Shown: in pieces, positions 60,564 to 64,000 of the stretch | Layout: the number at the start of each line of letters is the position of its first letter | How positions within the stretch are numbered: the first letter of the stretch is position 1 | NCBI GenBank assembly: GCA_004026145.2 | Contig: SWLE01000276.1 | Coordinates: 74,501-138,500, forward strand | DNA from: Takifugu bimaculatus | Lineage: Eukaryota; Chordata; Actinopteri; Tetraodontiformes; Tetraodontidae | DNA length: 64,000 nucleotides | Direction of reading: 5' to 3' | Position numbers and translations under genes: made by a program | Notes under the pieces: generated by a model | What the model saw: the letters and a program-made list of their open reading frames with translations, nothing else | Told to the model about the DNA's origin: nothing | The model's database searches: none

Positions 60564-63082
60564 ATGGTAGCGGAGGAGATCATGGTCACCCTCTCAGGAG
60601 GGGCCCCGTGGGGCTTCAGACTACAGGGAGGAGCAGAGCAGCAAACACCTCTGCAGGTGGCCAAGGTACAGTGGAGCACGCCTCATGCAGGGTCGGAGCT
60701 TTGATGCTTTGATGCACACACTCTGGCTGGATGGGGAACGCGTCGTTGTTTTGGGTTTCGACGGTTCCGACATGCTTCATTCGCAGCTTCATTTTACCGT
60801 CGCGCTCAACCACCGCGATCGCTTCCTCGGGCTTCTTCTGGGGTGCAGGTAGGTTTTAACTCCTGAGGCGGCGCCGAGGAACATCCGAGAGCTGTCGGGT
60901 TTGGTCTCCTTCAGAAGCTCTTTGTCCCTGACCCGTTGACCCATTCCAGAGAGGTGGGTCGGGGACTCGGTCACCATGGCGTTTGGAAGGTCACCTCACT
61001 GTTCAGAAGAAACCGTGGCAAGATGTTCACCATTAATAGCAGTATGACCCGTGTGTGTGTGTGTGTGTGTGTGCATATCTGAGATAAGCCCGGTTGGGAA
61101 TAGCCTGGATCAGAATAGCTGCTGGACGCAGGGATGGAAAAATGTTGCCGCACTCTCGCTACTCAGCAGCGTCATTTATGCGTTTTCCAGCCGTGTTTGA
61201 GTCCGTCCAGGAATGTGGACGCTTCTCCTGAGAGGTTTTATTTTGGGTTTGTGCGGAACACATGGAGACGGCGTCCTGCCGGTCCCAGCACCCAGCTGTC
61301 CACACCCCCTCTCTCCTGACGCACACTTGTGCTGCGTGTGTGTGCGAGACAGACAACTGGTCCTGGAACCGGACCGCCCGGCCTCCCCGCCGTCCCACAG
61401 CCGTACGCCCTGAAACGTACCGTGACATCATCTCCAAGCATGACTTCACCAGTTATTTAAGTGTTGGACCAAGGATGGCAGCACAAGTACTGACCCGTGA
61501 GCTCAAGAATCTGACTTTAAGGGAGGTTCTGTGATCCTGTAGACCCAAGAATCCCATGTCAGACCTGTAAATCAGACCTGGTTCTGGAGACACCAGCGGT
61601 CCACAGGTCCTCATCTCGCCCCTCTGCCCCTCCAGAGTTATGCTAACCAGGTCCTAGAACTCTTCAGCTTGAAGCCAACTGGACCTCTGAGGCTTCCTGG
61701 AGACATTTTGTCTGTTCCCAGAAGCTGCTGCGGTTTTTCTGAAACAATGTTTGGGGGTCTACAGACAGCTGAGGGAACTTTGGTGCTTCAGCTGCCCTCA
61801 CCTGGAACAGGTGACCTGGGACAGGTGACCTGGGACAGGTGACCTGGAACAGGTGGACCTGGAACAGGTGGACCTGGAACAGGCGACCTGGAACAGGCGA
61901 CCTGGAACAGGTGGACCTGGAACAGGTGGACCTGGGACAGGCGACCTGGAACAGGTGGACCTGGAACAGGTGGACCTGGGACAGGCGACCTGGAACAGGC
62001 GACCTCGGACAGGTAGAGGCAGCTGAAGCGCCGAAGAGCCCAAATCACAGGAAAATGCTCAGAAAGCGGGTCGTCATGGGGCGGAGGAGAACCCACCTGA
62101 AGGTCCCGTCGCGCCTCGCCACTGTTTTGGGAGTCACGGTTCTTCTCTGCAGGTACGCAGGCGCAGCAAAGCGTGTCGGGGCGGCCTGAGGGAGAACGAC
62201 GAGCTGGTCGCCATCGGCCAGCGTCCCTGCGCAGGCCTCAGCCACGCAGACGCCATGAGCCTCATCGACACTCAGAGCCCCACCCTGAGCCTCAAGGTCA
62301 AAAGGTCAGAGAAGGCCGGACTCACAGCAGCGCGCGTGTGCTTTCACCTTCTCACCCCACCTGTTTGTCTGCAGGGCTCCTCCAGGGTTCCTCTCCCCTA
62401 ACGGTCGCTGTGCACCTCGCCTGTCTCCCTGTGCGGCGCCGTCACCCTCCCCCCGTGCTGCCTCGCTCCCCCCCGCCGGGACGCCCTCGGGCGTCACCTC
62501 TCCTCCAGACAGCGAGGCGTACGACGGGGAGACGGACAGTGACGCAGACACGCAGGCACTCACGCACCGTCGGCAGCGCCGCACGCCGCCTCACGCGCGC
62601 TCTCCTGCACGCTACGACAACCAGGACGAAGAGGAGACCTCCGAGATGAGCGGGTCGGTCCCAGCGCTTCATAATCCGCTCTGCCGTCACTGAAATGACC
62701 CAAAACCAAGCACAGGGCGCCGTTTTGTTTGTTTACAGGTACGAGAGTGCGACAGACGCAGGTCTGTCCCTGCAGGGTCAGTGGGACGTGTCCCCCCACA
62801 GAGAGCCCCTTCACTCCAACTGGACCGGTCCAGAACACACCCCGAACCCTCACACACTCACAGCAGCACCTGCGGATCAGGCAGAGGCCGAGGGAGAAGG
62901 GGACAGTGGCTTCCAGGAGGTGGGGGTGTGCTCTGGGCTCCCCTGCCCACCGCTGGTGTCTCCAGAACGGGCGAAGGAGGCTCTGATGCTGGGTCACCAG
63001 CTGGTTCCCATGGTGGGACCACAGCAGAGCCCAGTGAACCACGAACTCTCAGCATCCTACATGGACAAAGCGCGGCAAGCCA
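60564..63082 (+). CDS. synpo2l: synaptopodin 2-like, 5' exons with PDZ domain (continues off window)
   Basis: Exons 60564-60665 (MVAEEIMVTLSGGAPWGFRL, the PDZ carboxylate-binding PWGF loop), 62153-62304 (rest of PDZ: GLRENDELVAIG, LSHADAMSLID), 62375-62653 (contains SPPDSEAYDGETDSDAD, a Synpo2l signature) and 62739-63082 (HQLVPMVGP, SASYMDKARQA). All join in phase; the next exon would follow a GTGAGT donor beyond or late in the window. Synpo2l (CHAP) is a Z-disc and actin-associated protein of striated muscle that binds actinin-type partners. The gene is head to head with sec24c, as on human chromosome 10. Whether it is the a or b teleost copy cannot be told. Confidence 0.92.
61048..61073. 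repeat. GT microsatellite in synpo2l intron 1
   Basis: About 12 GT units. Confidence 0.85.
61798..62010. repeat. minisatellite in a synpo2l intron
   Basis: About 14 copies of a 13-16 base unit (ACCTGGAACAGGTGG and ACCTGGGACAGGYG). Confidence 0.9.
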
Positions 63083-63478
63083 GTGAGTACAGGCAGATGC
63101 TCGGTATGTGGACATGAATCCATGACCGTCATTTAATCAGAGCAAGTTACTATATTTAATGATACAAACAAAAAGCGCCACCTTTTTGGGAAGGAACCCG
63201 AGCTAACAATAAAAATGCTACAGCGTCCGAGGAACCTTCAAACCTGCATGAGCTGCGCGGGTTTGTCGCCCTCTAGTGGCTGATTGTATAGCCGGCGCAT
63301 CGTCCATTATTATGGGCTGGTGGTGACTGGGTGAGATTTAACAGACCCAGAGATGCCGCCAGCCCCCCCCCTCTTCCCTGAAGCCTGTCGGTATTCTGAG
63401 CATTTGCCTCACTTCGTTTATTTATAGGTATTAAAGCATCAGGCTGACAGATGGGATGAACTCTGGCTGAGAGGCTAC

Positions 63479-63556
<78 letters not shown>

Positions 63557-64000
63557 GCACAAATTGTCAACGGTGTCTTTGATTTTTTCCTTTTTTGCCA
63601 GAGCGTTAACCAGCGTTAACAAGCTCTGCAGGATTTATAGTCACGTGGAAGCAGGTTTAACACAAACTGACCTTTATTCATGTTTCTAAATGTTTCCGCA
63701 ACGTGAGTCAGGACAGGAAATATTTCCCTGAATGCTTTTCTCACTAAGGGGGGGTAATTGCGGGCACCTGTACAAGCTGTGCAATGTGCATTCTCGCCAC
63801 TAGGTGGATCCAAATCATACACGCTTTTAGGGGTCTGGGGCAGAAATGCTTGGCTGACTACATTTGTGGTGGATGTGGTTGAATATTGAATGAACAGAGT
63901 TCCAAAATCGAATATTTTCTTGCTGTTTTGGGAATTTGCCTGCAGCCAAGCATGAAGAATAGAACCCCAACAGTTGCCGTGGCTGCTCAAGTTTATGCAA
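63083..64000. other. synpo2l intron, no exon recognised
   Basis: AT-richer sequence with a long TG repeat (63479-63555). A minus-strand motif at about 63267-63281 differs from the CTCF consensus at one position. Nothing else is recognised. Confidence 0.6.
63479..63555. repeat. TG microsatellite
   Basis: About 38 perfect TG units. Confidence 0.95.

Noticed and set aside
1..64000. CRISPR arrays, bacterial operons or tRNA/rRNA genes
   Set aside because: The repeats are tandem satellites without unique spacers of equal length, the genes are intron-bearing vertebrate genes, and no cloverleaf or rRNA sequence was recognised by eye.

Overview
The window is vertebrate nuclear DNA, almost certainly from a ray-finned (teleost) fish. 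The reasons are: FISNA-NACHT-LRR receptor genes with 174-base leucine-rich-repeat exons and a B30.2 end, which is a fish-specific immune expansion; fish-type transposons (hAT, L2-like LINE, Penelope-like, ERV); dense micro- and minisatellites; and the conserved pair sec24c - synpo2l, head to head. All coordinates were read by eye. Exon ends rest on GT/AG sites and frame agreement, not on transcripts.

Layout. 1-5950: the 3' part of an NLRC3-like gene on the + strand (end of the NACHT-associated region and five LRR exons), with a 1.14 kb hAT element in an intron. 6895-8540: an L2-like LINE fragment, then the GIY-YIG end of a Penelope-like element. 8540-52888: a tandem array. The repeated unit is [PYD-RING-coiled-coil gene, + strand] - [FISNA-NACHT-LRR-PRY/SPRY gene, + strand] - [3' two thirds of sec24c, - strand]. 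There are two complete units (about 9313-33498 and 33499-52888), and a remnant of a third at the left (8540-9312). 52888-58924: the unique 5' half of the full-length sec24c. 60564-64000: the start of synpo2l, running off the window.

The duplication joined the start of a sec24c internal exon to foreign sequence, with the breakpoint at the exon edge. Two extra sec24c copies therefore begin at the trunk domain with a new N-terminal leader. The middle copy (27358-33552) keeps every downstream exon in order and could make a Sec24 without its zinc finger. The left copy (8565-9366) is a dead fragment.

An env-deleted endogenous retrovirus sits inside the PYD-RING-coiled-coil gene in both units, so it was there before the duplication. 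It has since decayed separately: a 558-base solo LTR in unit 1 and a 3.1 kb deletion in unit 2. The PYD-RING-coiled-coil gene is intact in unit 2 (436 codons over seven exons, all phases agreeing). In unit 1 it has lost its coiled coil. Both NLR genes look intact. Their 3' UTRs carry tandem arrays of a 15-base CTCF-like motif (7 copies in unit 1, 18 in unit 2), facing a single opposite-strand motif in the neighbouring sec24c intron.

Most likely logic: an immune module (a pyrin-domain RING protein next to a pyrin-less NLR with a B30.2 end) was amplified together with the tail of the housekeeping COPII gene beside it.
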